Positions 22,124 to 34,449 of a stretch of DNA of 64,000 nucleotides are shown in pieces. Numbering within the stretch: the first letter of the stretch is position 1; each line of letters opens with the position of its first letter. The DNA is from Penium margaritaceum (Eukaryota; Streptophyta; Zygnematophyceae; Desmidiales; Peniaceae): contig SZWC01000819.1 of the NCBI GenBank assembly GCA_023375785.1, positions 211,955-275,954 on the forward strand, in the 5' to 3' direction. Below the pieces are notes generated by a model. The model did not search any database, was not told the origin of the DNA, and saw nothing but the letters and a program-made list of their open reading frames with translations. The translations under genes were made by a program, and so were the position numbers.

Positions 22124-23012
22124 GTGAGACAGTTCTCGCTGAGCTGCGCAGCAGAGACGTAGTAGAGCAGCAGCAATGAGAGTCACCGCTATAGCAGAGT
22201 TTCTGGGTTCTGTTGGAGACGGCCGGTCGCCGTCAACGCACTCAAACCACCACGTGGGATTGCAGGTGCAGAGGCAGCAACAACGGCGTGTACCGCCACG
22301 CAGAGGTGTGTGGTGGCTGCAGTGCGTGCAGCCGCCCTCCCACAGCCGCAGCAGCAAAGCAGCAGCATCAGAGGCGGCGGCAACAACAGCGCAGTAGCAG
22401 CGGCCCGGCAGCAGCGTGGCAGCAGCGGCGATAGCAGCAGCGCGACAGCAGCGTCGGCAGCAGCAGCGCAGCAGCGGCAGCGGTGGCAGTGACACAGCAG
22501 CAGCAGCAGTCGCGGCGACAGCAGCAGCGCAGCAGTGGCAGCAGCAGCAGCGCGCGGCGGCGGCAGCCAGCAGCAGCTGCAACGCACAGCAGTAGCCGCA
22601 GCACGCAACAACAGCAGCAGCAGCGCAGCCGCTGCTACCACCGCAGCACACGCAGCTACGCAGCAGCTGCTGCAGCTGACAGTACAGCTGCAGCAGCAGC
22701 TGGGCGGAAGCTGCTGTGCAGCTTCCGCGGAGCTGCCGCGCGCCACCGCGAAGCGGCTCCACACGAGCGCAGAACCGTGACAAGAAGGAAAAAAAAAGAA
22801 AAAAAGGGAGGGGATGAGCTGACGTCAGCATTGTTGATTGCTGATGTCATCAGGTTGTGCTGACGTCAGCAACCACTTGCTGACGTCAGCATTACACTTC
22901 GCCAAATTTTCACCCAGAAAGTCAAAAGTTGCCAGTGTTTCAAATGCTCGAGAAACGCAGACGGTTTTGAAATCTGACAAACTTGACCTGTCGTCCCATA
23001 GTGAGCGGCGAC
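22124..23012 (+). other. Element B leader: CAG triplets and TGACGTCA array
   Basis: About 22360-22720 is dominated by GCAGCAGCGG-type triplets. Next come three exact TGACGTCA palindromes (22820-22827, 22861-22868, 22881-22888) and one TGATGTCA (22842-22849), most of them set in TGCTGACGTCAGCA. The sites could bind bZIP factors and add to the LTR promoter. Gln- and Ala-rich frames here are not considered genes. Confidence 0.7.
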
Positions 23013-24440
23013 ATGAGTTCGCCCGACGACAAGGACAAGGGACCAGGTGATCCCTCCTCCTCTTCTTCAGGGGTATTGAGCCCTCACTCGTAGGCCATTG
23101 CGGACCTGCGCAGCCAGTAGGAGGAGATGTGTCGTCTGCAGCGAGAGCAGACTGACGCGATCTGGACGCTGACTGAGCTTCTGCGTGCTCAGTCCACGGC
23201 TCCTTCACGGATTTCTGAGGGAGCTGCCGGCATTGCGGCCTCCACCCAGCACTCGGCCCAGGTGCCGGTGACAGGTGCTACGCCTACTTCACCTCCTGGT
23301 GTGGTTTCTCCACCACCTGCGGACCTCCTTGATGACGAGCCATTCATGCCAGGCTTCAAGGATGACTCCCTAGAGCGGGAGATTCGTCTTCTACAGGAGC
23401 GCCTCCGTCAGCTGCAGACGGGTACCCGACCTCCACCCGTGTCCCCGATACGATCATCACCTGAATTCCCCGGTGATCACCCCCTTCTAGGAGTTTTCCC
23501 CGTCTCTCGCCCTCCTCAGCCTGCGGTTGTTCTCCCCACGGAGCGGCAGCCAAAGGACTTTGAGGCACCACCTCCACGGTGCATCAGCGAGGATGGATTT
23601 GACTGCTGGGAGATCCTGTTTCAGGTGTGGGCCACTTCCGAGGGAGTGTGGCCTTACTACCACAGCCCATACCGGTCTACAGATCTAGCACAGGTGCTGA
23701 CAGCAGCCCGGGCCATGCGAGGACTTCATTATGCCATGCCACGCGAGACTGTCGTCGACTTTCGCCCCTTCCTTGGCGAGGCTGGCACAGGCGCCAGAGC
23801 TGATCCTCGTGGAGGCTGGGATCTAGCGTTTTCCCTACTGGCCGCAAAGACGCACGCCACACGTGCGTCACACATTTGTGCTTTCCACTCGCTCCGTCAG
23901 GGACCAGCGGAGCCTGCGGCGGATTACTGGAGACACGCCATGCGTATCTACACACGGCTGGGGACCTCAGGGGGCACACAACTGTGGGCGCTTCGGACGA
24001 TCATGCTCGCAGTTTGCCTGGAGTACACCGACATCTTCACACGGTACAGCGACACTGCTCTCGAGCCTTTCTCAGCCACTCTGCAGCTGCTCCCTTGGGC
24101 GCATCAGCTTTTCCTCCAGGTGACATCGGCTCGCGAGGCACCAGTAGCACATCAGGAGACTTCCCTTGCTTCAGCAGTCCTCGCATCACCACCATCTTCC
24201 CTCCTGCAGTCACCCTCATCCACCTCCATCACGATCTCATCTTCCTCCTCCTCTTTGACCCCGTCTACACCCACGCAGACGCAGGGCGTTGCAGCAGCTG
24301 CCGAGGGGAAGAAGAAGAATAGGAAGCGCGGATCGGGTCAGCAGCAACCGTCATCCAGTGGTAGCAGTGGCCGTTCCGTACACTGCTACAACTGTGGAGG
24401 TGCCCATCGCTACACCGAGTGCCAGCAGCCGCTTGACTAG
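23013..24440 (+). pseudogene. Element B gag
   Basis: The frame starts at ATG 23013 (MSSPDDKDKGPGDPSSSSSG). Two early TAG codons (23091 and 23118) sit where Gln fits, after which the frame is open from 23127 for 437 codons. It contains RQPKDFEAPPPR, a capsid-like region with WEILFQVWATSEGVWPYY, a Ser-rich stretch, and a knuckle CYNCGGAHRYTEC. The knuckle spacing is CX2CX3HX4C, one residue shorter than the usual form, and element D has the same spacing. The frame ends with TAG and then continues in phase into the protease region. Confidence 0.85.
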
Positions 24441-26190
24441 GAGCGCATCACTCGTGGACTTCAGGCTGCCCATGCTGCTCGCACCGCGTCCGGCACGTCG
24501 CCCGCACACTCCTCTGGACGCGCGGCGACCACGACTACAGCTACTCCTGCGTCCTCACGAGCGAGCACTTGTGATCCAGACCCACGTGACAGCACCATCG
24601 CCGAGCTTCGTCATCTTCTGGCACTGCGCTTTCAGGGAGGTGTGAGTGTGTTGTCATCGTCGAGTGGGTCACAGACTGCTTGTTCGTCCGTCCTCGTGAC
24701 TCGTGATGACACGTGTGGGGGAGCACAGTCCGCATGTGATGATGTTGGGCCTGACTGCACTGACTGGATTCATGAGTCTCACCTTNGAGCAGCAGTGATC
24801 CAGACCCACGTGACCGCACCATCGCCGAGCTTCGTCATCTTCTGGCGCTTCGCTTTCAGGGAGGTGCGAGTGTGTTGTCATCGTCGAGTGGGTCAGAGAC
24901 TGCTTGTTCGTCCGTCCTCGTGACTCGTGATGACACGTGTGGGGGAGCACAGTCCGCATGTGATGATGTTGGGCCTGACTGCACTGACTGGATTCATGAG
25001 TCTCACCTTTGTGATGTACGTCGTTCCTTCCCACTTACGGCTCAGCGTCCCTTTAATGCCGAGTGTTCCATTGCTCGTTGTACAGTGACGTCCACCAGTC
25101 GTGACTCCCGTGGCACTTGGATCATCGATTCCGGTGCCACCCACCACATGACGTGTCGTCGTAGTGACTTTGTGGTACTTAGTACTGTCACGACTGTTTG
25201 TTCTGTTCGTATAGGCTCTGGTCAGTCCTTACCCGTCCACGGTGTTGGGGTTGTATGCTTTGATGGTCCGTCTGGCCCCCTGTATCTCTCTGACGTGCTG
25301 TCTGTGCCTGATCTTGAGCTGAGCCTGCTGTCTGTGCGTGCCTGCACTCTGATGGGTCTCTCCGTTGAGCATACCGCTGATTCAGCGATTGTGACTGCTC
25401 TTGACACCCGTAGCATTGTCCTGCGTGCTTCATTCATAGATGATTTGTACCGCATTGCTCGGCCCTCCTCCCCTTGCTCTCCCTCCTCCTTTGGTCGCGT
25501 TTTTGTCAGTGGTGTTCTATCCCCGGAACACCAGCGGTTGCTTCACCAACGTCTGTGTCACGTGGGCTCCAACACTGTGTCGAAGCTCATTCGGACACAG
25601 CCCGCTCTTGGCCTTGACGTGGCTTCTTTCGAGAAGCCACCCAAGACCGACTGTCTTTTCTGCGCTCAGGGAAAGATGCACCGGTGCACTTATCCTGATT
25701 CGCGTTCCCGAGCCCTGAGGCCTCTCGAGTTGGTCCACTAGGACCTGCTCGCTCCTCTCCCAGTCGAGTCCCTGTCCCAGAGGGGCCGGTATGTTCTGAC
25801 ACTGACTGATGACTTCACCCGGATGCGGTGGGTCTATAGTCAGCATCAGAAGAACGACGCTGCCCTTGCGATTTGCCTCTGGCTCGTGATGGCTGAGCGT
25901 AGTCTTGCCACACGCTACATACCTTTCGCTCAGATCGCGGCGGCGAGTTCCTCGGTGCGATGGACTCCTTCTTTGCTGAGCACGGCATTTTTCACTAGGT
26001 CTCCGCTCGTGCTACCCCACAGCAGAACGGTGTATCTGAGCGCTGGAACCGCACCATGGAGGATGCGGTCCGCGCCATGCGGTCTGAGTGCGGTCTCCCG
26101 GAGTCCTTCGCCTTCAAGGGATTTGCCTACATGACTTGGGTCTGGAACCGCATCCTCCATGGTCCGCTTCCGGATCATGTTACACCGTAC
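24441..26190 (+). pseudogene. Element B protease, GAG-pre-integrase and integrase
   Basis: In phase with gag, the frame covers the gag-protease spacer and then the protease with an intact active site (WIIDSGATHHM, about 25120-25155). The GAG-pre-integrase part has LLHQRLCHVGSN and DCLFCAQGKMHRCTYPDS. The integrase starts LELVH, but a TAG at 25739 replaces the residue before the first catalytic Asp. The core with its second Asp and its Glu (NGVSERWNRTMEDAV) lies in another frame after a shift at about 25910. N24786 with its duplicated flanks lies in the spacer; removing the duplicate keeps the frame open. Confidence 0.85.
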
Positions 26191-27190
26191 GAGCTCTGGT
26201 TTGGCCACCGTGCTGATCTTTGTCTCGCTCGCGTCTGGGGTTCCCTGGCCTCCGTGTGGTACACCGAGGACCAGCAGGGGTCCAAGGTCTCCCCTCGGGG
26301 TCGCTTGTGTGCCTTCATCGTCATCTCCCCGCGGTCAAAGCCTGGCGCTTTTGGGACCCCACTCGCCGTCGTGTCATTGAGTCCCGTGACGCGCTGTTTT
26401 TTGAGTCACTCACATACCGTGATCTGACCTCGATCACATCCCTCTCTTCAGCTCATTTCCCTTCCTGTGAGGGTCCTCGGCGGATGGGGGAGACTTCTTT
26501 GCCAGTGACCATTCCTCGTCAGGCTGATGTGTCCGCTCGAGTCCTCTCTCGGTCTCCAGCACTTGATGATCCGGCTATTATTGCCGTTGGTCCTGAGATC
26601 CCGCTTGTTCAGCCTGTTTCACACCCCACAGGTACCGTTGCTCTCACGCCTCCTCCTGCATCACCACCTGTGTCCACTGGCATCCCTGCTCCGGCGTCTG
26701 ACCCAGTCCAGCCCACTCCTGTCCCTACGCCGGCTGACACTCCTGTCTCAGTGTCCGGGCCAGCCTTGCCCGTTGTCACCCCCAGCTCTGTGTCCCCCAC
26801 ACACGCATCTCCTCGCACGGCATCTCCGGCTACCTCGTCTCAGCCCTCACCAGCTGTGGTCGTACCTGTTCCTGAGCCTGAGGTGCGCCCCTCGACCTCC
26901 GGATACTCCCGTGAGCCCGGTGGTCGCCTTCGACCACTGGATTCCGGAGCTCAGCGAGCGTCGGGTCCCGGACCCAGGCGTTCCTCTCGCAGCATCGCGA
27001 GCGGTGATCCAGGCACAAAGGCCTTAGGCTTGAGTGTCCGCACTGAGCTTTCAAAGGTACACCCAGCGTGCCCCATAGGGCACGCCCTGATCACTCACGA
27101 GTTCCATATCGCCTGTGACGCAGCAGCTCATCGCGTGGCCGTCAGGCCTGACACTGAGGCGTGTGCGCTTGCCACGCAGAGTCCCCCCTC
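26191..27190 (+). pseudogene. Element B integrase C-terminus and Pro/Ser-rich linker
   Basis: After a further frameshift at about 26330, the frame gives AWRFWDPTRRRVIESRDALF, the conserved integrase C-terminal motif, and then about 250 residues rich in Pro, Ser, Thr and Val. It ends with ALGLSVRTELSKVHPACPIG, a motif seen before RT in all copies here. Unlike A1, A3 and A4, this linker has no regular 36-bp repeat. Confidence 0.75.
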
Positions 27191-29044
27191 TATGGTGCCT
27201 GACCCAGGCACATTGAGGGAGGCTTTCTCATCACAGGATGCTGATGCTTGGCGAGTTGCTTGTGAGGATGAGCTTCGCGCTATCCGAGAGCACAGAGTCT
27301 ACGAGCTGGTCGACCTTCCCCCTGGGAGGAAGGCGATTCAGGTCAAGTGGGTCTTTCGCAAGAAAGCAAAGCCAGATGGCTCACTGGAACGCTACAAGGC
27401 CCGCTTGGTTGTCAAGGGGTTCTCTCAGATTGAGGGAGTTGATTACACTGACACCTTTGCCCCTGTCGGCCGTATGACCTTAGCTCGAGCTCTGTTCGGT
27501 GTAGTGGCTCAGCATGACTGGGAACTACACCAGATGGATGTGAACAACGCGTTCCTCCTTGGCTCTCTGGATGAGGAGATCTACGTGGCTCAGCCACCAG
27601 GTTTTGAGGACGGTGACAAGGTCTGGCGCTTGCGCAAGTCCTTGTACGGCCTCAAGCAGTCTCCACGGTGTTGGAACCGGGAGATCACTGGCACCTTGAC
27701 TCGCGTAGGATACGTACAGAGCGAGGCAGACCCCTCGCTCTTCATCCTACCGACACCCGAGCGGTTCACCGCCATCCTGGTCTATGTTGATGACCTTCTC
27801 ATTGCGTCTCCGTCCCTAGAGGCCGTGAAAGAGGCCAAGGCTGTCCTGCAGACTGCCTTCAGGATGAAGGACCTCGGTCCTGCATCGGTGTTTCTTGGTA
27901 TGGAGATCGTGCGAGATCGCAGACATCGGACACTGTTGCTGCATCAGGCCCGATACGCACGAGTCGTGGGGGAGCGCTTTAGCGATCTCCTTGGTGCAGT
28001 GCCCACCGCTTCCACACCCCTCACACCTGATGGGCAGGATGCCCTGAAGGTGGATGACCCTACACAGCTAGGGGAGACAGTGGATGTGACCTTGTACCTC
28101 CGTCTTATCGGATCTCTGATGTACCTGGCTACTACCACGCGTCCGGACATCACGTTCGCTGTCAACCTCCTCGCTCAGTTCTCACAGGCTCCACGTGTGA
28201 GAGCTCTTCACGCGGTTGTGATAGTGGTACGGTACGTGGTCTCCACGCCGTATCTCGGACTCTGCTTTTGTCGGCAGTGTTCGGTGGTCCTTGACGGCTA
28301 TACTGACTGCAAATGAGCTTGGAGCCCTGATGGGCGCAGTCGCACTGGCTACGTGTTTCTGCTCGGTGGTACCGCTTTGTATTGGCGAAGCGGGAAGCAG
28401 GGCTGCATCGCACGTAGCTCGTCAGAGGCAGAGTATGTGGCTTTGGACGCAGGGGCTGCTGAGGTAGTTTGGCTGCAACGCTTGTTTCTTGAGCTTGGAC
28501 AATCAATACCCGCCATTGTGCTGCGTTGCAACAACGAGAGTGCTCTTGCCATTGCGGAGAACTCTGGTGTTTTTCATGCTCGCACAAAGCACATTGCGGT
28601 TGAGCATCACTTTGTTTGTGATCTGGTGGAGCGACGCGTGATCTCCATCATGTGGGTTGGCACTGACTTGCAGCGTGCTGATTTCTTGACGAAGGCACTT
28701 GCCCGCGGAAAGTTCCTGGTGGCCATTCGTTCTGTTGGGCTTCGCCCCGTGCGTGANCGCTTGTTTCTTGAGCTTGGACAATCAATACCCGCCATTGTGC
28801 TGCGTTGCAACAACGAGAGTGCTCTTGCCATTGCGGAGAACTCTGGTGTTTTTCATGCTCGCACAAAGCACATTGCGGTTGAGCATCACTTTGTTTGTGA
28901 TCTGGTGGAGCGACGCGTGATCTCCATCATGTGGGTTGGCACTGACTTGCAGCGTGCTGATTTCTTGACGAAGGCACTTGCCCGCGGAAAGTTCCTGGTG
29001 GCCATTCGTTTTGTTGGGCTTAGCCCCGTGCGTGACAGTGGTTG
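27191..29044 (+). pseudogene. Element B reverse transcriptase and RNase H
   Basis: The RT frame is open to 28316. It contains KWVFRKKAKPDGS, YTDTFAPVGRMTLARALFG, HQMDVNNAFLLGSLDEEIY, LYGLKQSPRCWN and the catalytic LVYVDDLL. A TGA at 28314 interrupts the junction with RNase H, where Trp is expected (the next residues are [12 protein letters not shown]). RNase H continues with [10 protein letters not shown], the CNNES motif and [20 protein letters not shown], ending at 29044. A 278-bp duplication around N28757 repeats the RNase H tail and is probably an assembly artefact. Confidence 0.88.
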
Positions 29045-29148
29045 AGTGTGGGATGTGCGTTTGCGTTTCATCTATCTGTGTCACCCACTATGTGGTTGTA
29101 CCAGTACTACACGCGTATGGACATGCGTACCATTGGGTCATGGGGGAG

Positions 29149-29789
29149 TGTTGTGCTTTGTGCCGTTCCTGTACAGTTTACTGTGACCACTCGGCCGTGT
29201 CAATACTTGTGCAGATCCCTGAGGCAGGCGACCGTGGTGACACCGGCACGACGACAGGCGGCGGACTACCCACTTGGAGCTGACCAACCACTGTTCAAGA
29301 GCCCCAGATGCCACCGGGACTCTTTGCTGTGTCTTCTACGTCTTGCAGGCGTCTTTCGACGGACTGGCCATGAGGGCTACTTGCATGTTTTTGCATTGTA
29401 TGCTCATTGTCAGTTGATGGATGCATGCATGTGACTAGTCGTAGCGTCCGTATTTTGATTCTGCACGTCTAGGTTCAGACGGCGTAGCATCCTGACATGT
29501 CTGTGCAGAGTTACGGCCAAAACTGTGGTTTTGGGCCGGTTTTAGAACAGCTCTTGGACTGCCGCGTGCGACACCCGCCGTGCGCCGCGGCAGGTATTTA
29601 TGCCTTGGACCTGTAATTTATCATTCCTCTCTGCATATGCTATATTGAAGCATTCTGACACTGTGTCTTGTGTCTCCTAGCCAAACCCTTGCCGTTGTGT
29701 GTACGACCTGTGACTGTCGTCACATTCTGATCAGGCAGTGACGCGCGGTCAGCGGCTGTGTTGCTAGGAAGCTTCTACGCACTTTCTCA
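29149..29789 (+). repeat. 3' LTR of element B
   Basis: It starts TGTTGTGC directly after the purine tract ATGGGGGAG and ends TTTCTCA, followed by the GCCCC duplication. It is 641 bp long. A TATTTATG box lies at about 29595. Confidence 0.93.
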
Positions 29790-30451
29790 GCCCCATCAGT
29801 CTGCTGCTCTAGAGCCTAAGTCTGGAAGCTCTGGGTTTGTCACTCAGAAATGCGCGCGCCAGTGTTAGAGCTTGAAAGCAGCTGAAAACTGAAAGTGACT
29901 GATCATGAATGAAGAATGAGCAACAATGGGAGGCCCCTCCAAGTTCTAGCTTCTCCCCAGCTCTGTAGAACTTGTTACTCAGCTAACGAGCCAATCAGAA
30001 TACAGTTATAGACCTAGTTTTTGGCAGGTAGGGTTTTCTCGGTGAGCCCTGCCAGACGGCCGACAGCCCAAAACTCGTTCGTCGTCCGTTTTGCCTTAAA
30101 ACTGGACCATACCAAAACATCGACGTTAGAAACGGAGTCGTGCGGACAGAATCGGGTAGAAAAACAGCAGCAAAGCGTTACGGCTGCCTGAACCCAGGCA
30201 GTGCCTACGCTGGTTCATGATGCCAAACTGTGCCATGCAACACAAGACATCGACCCTAGGCAGAGCATGACACTGCAGGCGCCACAATATAGTCAGTTCT
30301 AGCGCCTGACGCATGCAAACAACATTTGCGGTGGTAGTGACCGCCGGCGGCCTGGCCGCCGAGGAGGCTTGCCAATGGAGCTGAGCACGTAGCCGTGGAG
30401 AGGAAGCTCGAGCGAACTGCAAGTAGGCTTCAGTGTGCGTCGGCTCCACCA
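29790..30451 (-). repeat. Middle part of the A2 LTR
   Basis: It aligns with 12520-13160 (A1) and 36470-37060 (A3). It begins with the second GCCCC copy and ends with CACCA, the target of element C. It includes a CCAATCAG box near 29992. Confidence 0.85.
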
Positions 30452-30515
30452 TGAAGGAATGAGAGAACCTCCTTCGCGACACACTATGTGAGAGAGCACA
30501 CTGTAAGGGACACAA
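30452..30515 (-). repeat. Truncated 3' LTR of element C
   Basis: These 64 bp match 35562-35625 almost exactly and then pass straight into RNase H coding sequence, showing an internal deletion. Confidence 0.85.
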
Positions 30516-31730
30516 CCAAATGCTTTCACAGACCCCGGCACCCAAGGCGACGTACTCTGCCTCAGTCGAGCTACGCACGACACAACCCTCCTTCCCGCTC
30601 TTCCAAGAGATGGCTGTACCACCAACAAGGAACCCAGACCGACTACGAGCATCGCGATCTTGTGCCCAATCATTGTCTGTGTACCCCTCAACCACGACAG
30701 AGGGTTGGGTACAAAAACACAAGCCCAAGTGAGTGGTGGACATGATATAGCGGACAACGCGCAGCACAGCCTCAAGATGGAGACGACACGGGGACTGTGA
30801 GAACTACGACAAGAAGTTCACAGCAAATGCTGCGTCTGCACGGGTGGTGGTGCCGAGAAACATCAAAGAACCAATTACTGAGAGATAGGTCAAGACATCG
30901 AACGGCTCCCCCAGACGAGTTGGGTCCATAGTTTTCAGGAGCCTCTGCCCATTAGGCATCATGGGTGTGGAGGCATGTGGAGCGGCAGCCAACAAGTCAG
31001 CAAACCGCTCCCCCACGGTCCGAACGTACCCGGCCGGATGCACGTGTAGCATGCGCCGCTGACGGTCACGCTGAATCTCCATGCCCAAGAACACATGGGC
31101 TGGGCCAAGATCCTTCATCTTGTACACAGACTGGAGGAGTGCCTTCATAGCCTGGACATCGTGAGGATCTGGAGAGGCGATCAGAAGATCATTGACGTAG
31201 ACCAAAATGGCAACAAAGGGTGCCGATGGAACACTCACAAAGAGCGCCGGATCAACCAGACTGCGACGATGCCCACCGCGCTCGAGGGTGGCGGAGATCT
31301 CGAGGTTCCAGCAGCGCGACGACTGTTTGATCCCATACAAGGACTTGCGGAGGCGCCAGACACGGTCAGTACCATCTTCGAAGCCGGAGGGCTGGACCAA
31401 GTAGATCTCCTTGTCGAGGCGACCATGCAAGAAGGCGTTGTTGATGTCCATCTGGTGCAATTCCAAGTCATGCTGGGCCACCTGGCTCAAGAGTGCCTTG
31501 GCGGTGGTAAACTTGCCCACAGGGGCAAAGGTAGCATCAAAGTCCACGCCCGGAACTTGAGAGAATCCCTTAGCCGTAAGGCGAGCCTTGTAGCACTCAA
31601 TTGAGCCGTCAGGCTTCAGTTTGCGGCGGTACACCCAGCGGGTGGCAATGGCCTTGCGACCAGGTGGCAGCTGAACGCTCTCATAGACTCCATGTGCAGG
31701 GATAGCATCAAGCTCCTTGCGCATGGATTG
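30516..31730 (-). pseudogene. Element C reverse transcriptase and truncated RNase H
   Basis: The RT frame 31724-30804 is open for 306 residues and includes RWVYRRKLKPDGSIECYKAR, DATFAPVGKFTTAKALLSQV, HQMDINNAFLHGRLDKEIYL and the catalytic box as VYVND, with the first metal-binding Asp changed to Asn (about 31195). RNase H follows in another frame with NDWAQDRDARSRSGFLVGG and SSTEAEYVALGAGVCESIW, then stops because of the deletion into the LTR. The product could not polymerise DNA. Confidence 0.87.
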
Positions 31731-31886
31731 CTCTCAGAGAGCAGCGTCTGGAGCAGAGCGGGCCCAACGTACGGTATCGGGCTCGAGTGGGAGGTCACTG
31801 GAGCTCTGCACAGTAAGCGCGGTCGCCACAGAGGCGCTTCGCACAGGCGGAGTGGACTCTGCAGCCGCAAAAGCCCGGTAGAGCTC

Positions 31887-33260
31887 CTAAGCAATCATGG
31901 AGTATCCCAAGGTCGTGTTAGGCTGGACCACATTAGCAGACAGGCCAAGAGCGTCGAGGCCAGTGTCACCCACGGGATCGGTGGGAGCCGATAGAACAGC
32001 GAGACGGATGGATCGTGATTTCTGAACAGGACGAGGAGGAACAGGGGCCCTGAAAGAGGACGACGGTAAGGGCCGAAGGTGGCCACTAGGGGCTCGACTG
32101 AAGGGAGAGGGAGCCGACATGGGCAAGGGTGCAACCGGGTCCAGGACAGAAGGAATCGACACGGGCGGAGGCTGTGGCGCACAGGCAGCCGGAGAGGAGG
32201 CATGCGAGGATACAAGAGATGCTACAAGAGGCGCCGCCGATAGTGATGTAGGTGAGGATGCAGAGTATGCTACAGGTGATGCCACAGAAGGTGCAGAGGG
32301 TGCCGTAGGCAAGGACAAAGATGATGCTGAAGAAGGTACCCCAGATGAGGACATTGGTGATGAAGCAGAGGACAGTGCAGGAAATGATGCAGGTGAAGAA
32401 AGCGACGTAGACGCAGGTGCGGATGCAGACGTGGCAGGAGTGGCCAGCTTGTGCTGACAAGCACGCTCAGCCTGGACAAGCCAGGACTCAATGATGGGTC
32501 TGACATCGCTCTTCTGGCGCAAGGCAAAGACCCAACGAAAACGAGAAAAGAAATCATTAAGACAGAGGACGTAACGACCAAGGCCACCGGCAAACTCATC
32601 AGGAAGGGGGCCCATGAAGTCCCCATGGACAAGGGCAAGGGGGCGATGTGTTTGAGAGTCAGATACGGGGAAAGGAGGGCGATGCATTTTGCCCTGGGTG
32701 CAGTCGAGGCAGTCGGCAGTGCAAGGAACCGGAAATGTGCCGGGGTCAAGACCTACAGCTGGTTGGTGATGAAGTAGACTGTGAATGGCAGCGGTGTGCA
32801 CATGGCAGAGGGGGCAATGCAAAAGACGTGTGTGCTCAGGCGAGAGCGACGGAGCAACATGCACATGAGCGGTAGCGGCAACAGAAGGGCCAAGCGCAAA
32901 CAGAGGCTTACAATACAACCAATCACAACGAAGACCACGAAGCACGATGCGGCCAGAGGACTGCAACAGGACAGTGCCCACACCACGAGAGGCGACAAAG
33001 TCCATACCTTGATTTTCTAGAGTGGGGACAGACAACAGACTGACTTCAAGAGCAGGCACAAACAGGACATCGGACAAGAAGAGATCACTCGCAGGACCAA
33101 CAAAACGCACGACGCCGATACCATGAACAGGAAGCAGCTGGCCAGAACCAGTGCGCACGTGACGAACGTTCCCAACAGGTCCCAACGACACAAAGGCGCT
33201 GCGTGACGAGGTCATGTGATGAGTGGCACGCGAGTCAAGGATCCAGAAGCCGGGGGACAC
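31887..33260 (-). pseudogene. Element C protease, GAG-pre-integrase, partial integrase and linker
   Basis: This is the C-terminal part of a long open frame. The protease site reads FWILDSRATHHM, with Gly changed to Arg next to the catalytic Asp. The GAG-pre-integrase part has HTRLLHCPLCHVHTAAIHSL and CLDCTQGKMHRPPFPVSDS. The integrase starts VHGDFMGPLPDEF and reaches LVQAERACQHKL, then jumps to a Ser/Ala/Pro-rich linker, so the second catalytic Asp and the Glu are missing by deletion. The linker ends LDALGLSANVVQPNTTLGYS. Confidence 0.85.
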
Positions 33261-34394
33261 ACATGCGGGAGCAGAAACATGACAGGCAGCTACAGTGCCG
33301 GCGAAAGTACAAGAGGACGGTGCACGACCCAGAACAGCAGCCAAGAGACGCGGACGTGCAAGACACTGCCAGTCCTCAATCCACGCATCATCCACATCAG
33401 GAGAACTCAACGATCCACCCCGGAGAGACAAATCCGACTCACAGGGGTGACCAATGGACTCAAACGCCAAACTCACACCCTTGACAGACGCGGGGCGGTG
33501 CGGCTGTGAGGAACAGGTCACGGACGAAGACGCTGTACGTGGGTCCACACGGAGGTAAAAAAAGGACGCTACGGGAGGCCACAACATGATGGACGAAAGG
33601 TCGGGGATCCGGAGTAGATGGCTCGCACGTGGGGCAAAGGAGGAGCCGGTGGCCGGCGGCGAGGGCGCAGGAACGGCCGTAGAAGGAAGGAACGGGAAGG
33701 CACGCCGAGCCGTTGAGGACAACCAAGAAGGTGGGATATAAGATGCTGATGGTGGTCCGGAAAACGATGAGGCCTCGTGGGGTGGGGCCCACGCCAACCC
33801 AGGCGAAGGTAGCACAGGAGTAGACATGCCGTCGGCGGGACAAGGGAAACAGGGTCTCCCGAGGCACGGGGACGAAAACCCCACGTTCCCGGATATCGAC
33901 CAAGAGGAGGGAGGTCCAACAGGGAAATGGAACGGAATAAAAGAAAAAGGAAAAAGTGTGAGTGAACGAGGACTGGAGAAAAGAGGTCTCCCAAGGCACC
34001 GTGACAAAACTCCGTGTGCCTGGGTCTCGACCAAATGAGAGGAGGGTAAAAGAGGGAAAGTTGAGAACGATGAGATAAGGAAAGGGAAGCCAAGGGCACG
34101 AAGAAAAATGCACACATGTGCACGGTGCCACCCGAGAAACAAAGAGATGTGTCGGGGTATTGGGACGAGAACCCGGGTACCCGGGCAGCAAGCAAATGGG
34201 TAGATTGTGACAAAGAAAAGAGGGGGTATGAAACCCAAGGGAAAAACCAAGGGTTGGTCGATGAGGAAGTGAAAAGAAAAACTGGCGAGTCCAAGGTTGC
34301 TCCCACAACTGTTTGTCTCCCGAGGAAGGGGGACAATTCAACAAATGTCTGGGTATTCATCCGGAGGGTAAGAAGAGAAGTGAAGAGAAGTGAT

Positions 34395-34449
<55 letters not shown>

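Larger units (their letters stand above)
21239..29789 (+). mobile_element. Copia element B, complete with TSD
   Basis: B has two LTRs starting TGTTGTGC and ending TTTCTCA, an initiator-Met primer site, gag, protease, integrase, RT, RNase H and a purine tract. The target duplication GCCCC is present at 21234-21238 and 29790-29794, inside the A2 LTR. Three single-N joins flanked by duplicated sequence inflate it; without them it would be about 7.8 kb. Its protease DSGATHHM and RT YVDD are intact, but stops and frameshifts occur, mainly in the gag start and the integrase. Confidence 0.92.

Noticed and set aside
22176-22863. Long Gln-, Ala- and Ser-rich open frames on both strands
   Set aside because: They are translations of CAG/GCA triplet repeats in the leader of element B; several frames are open at once and none has a domain.
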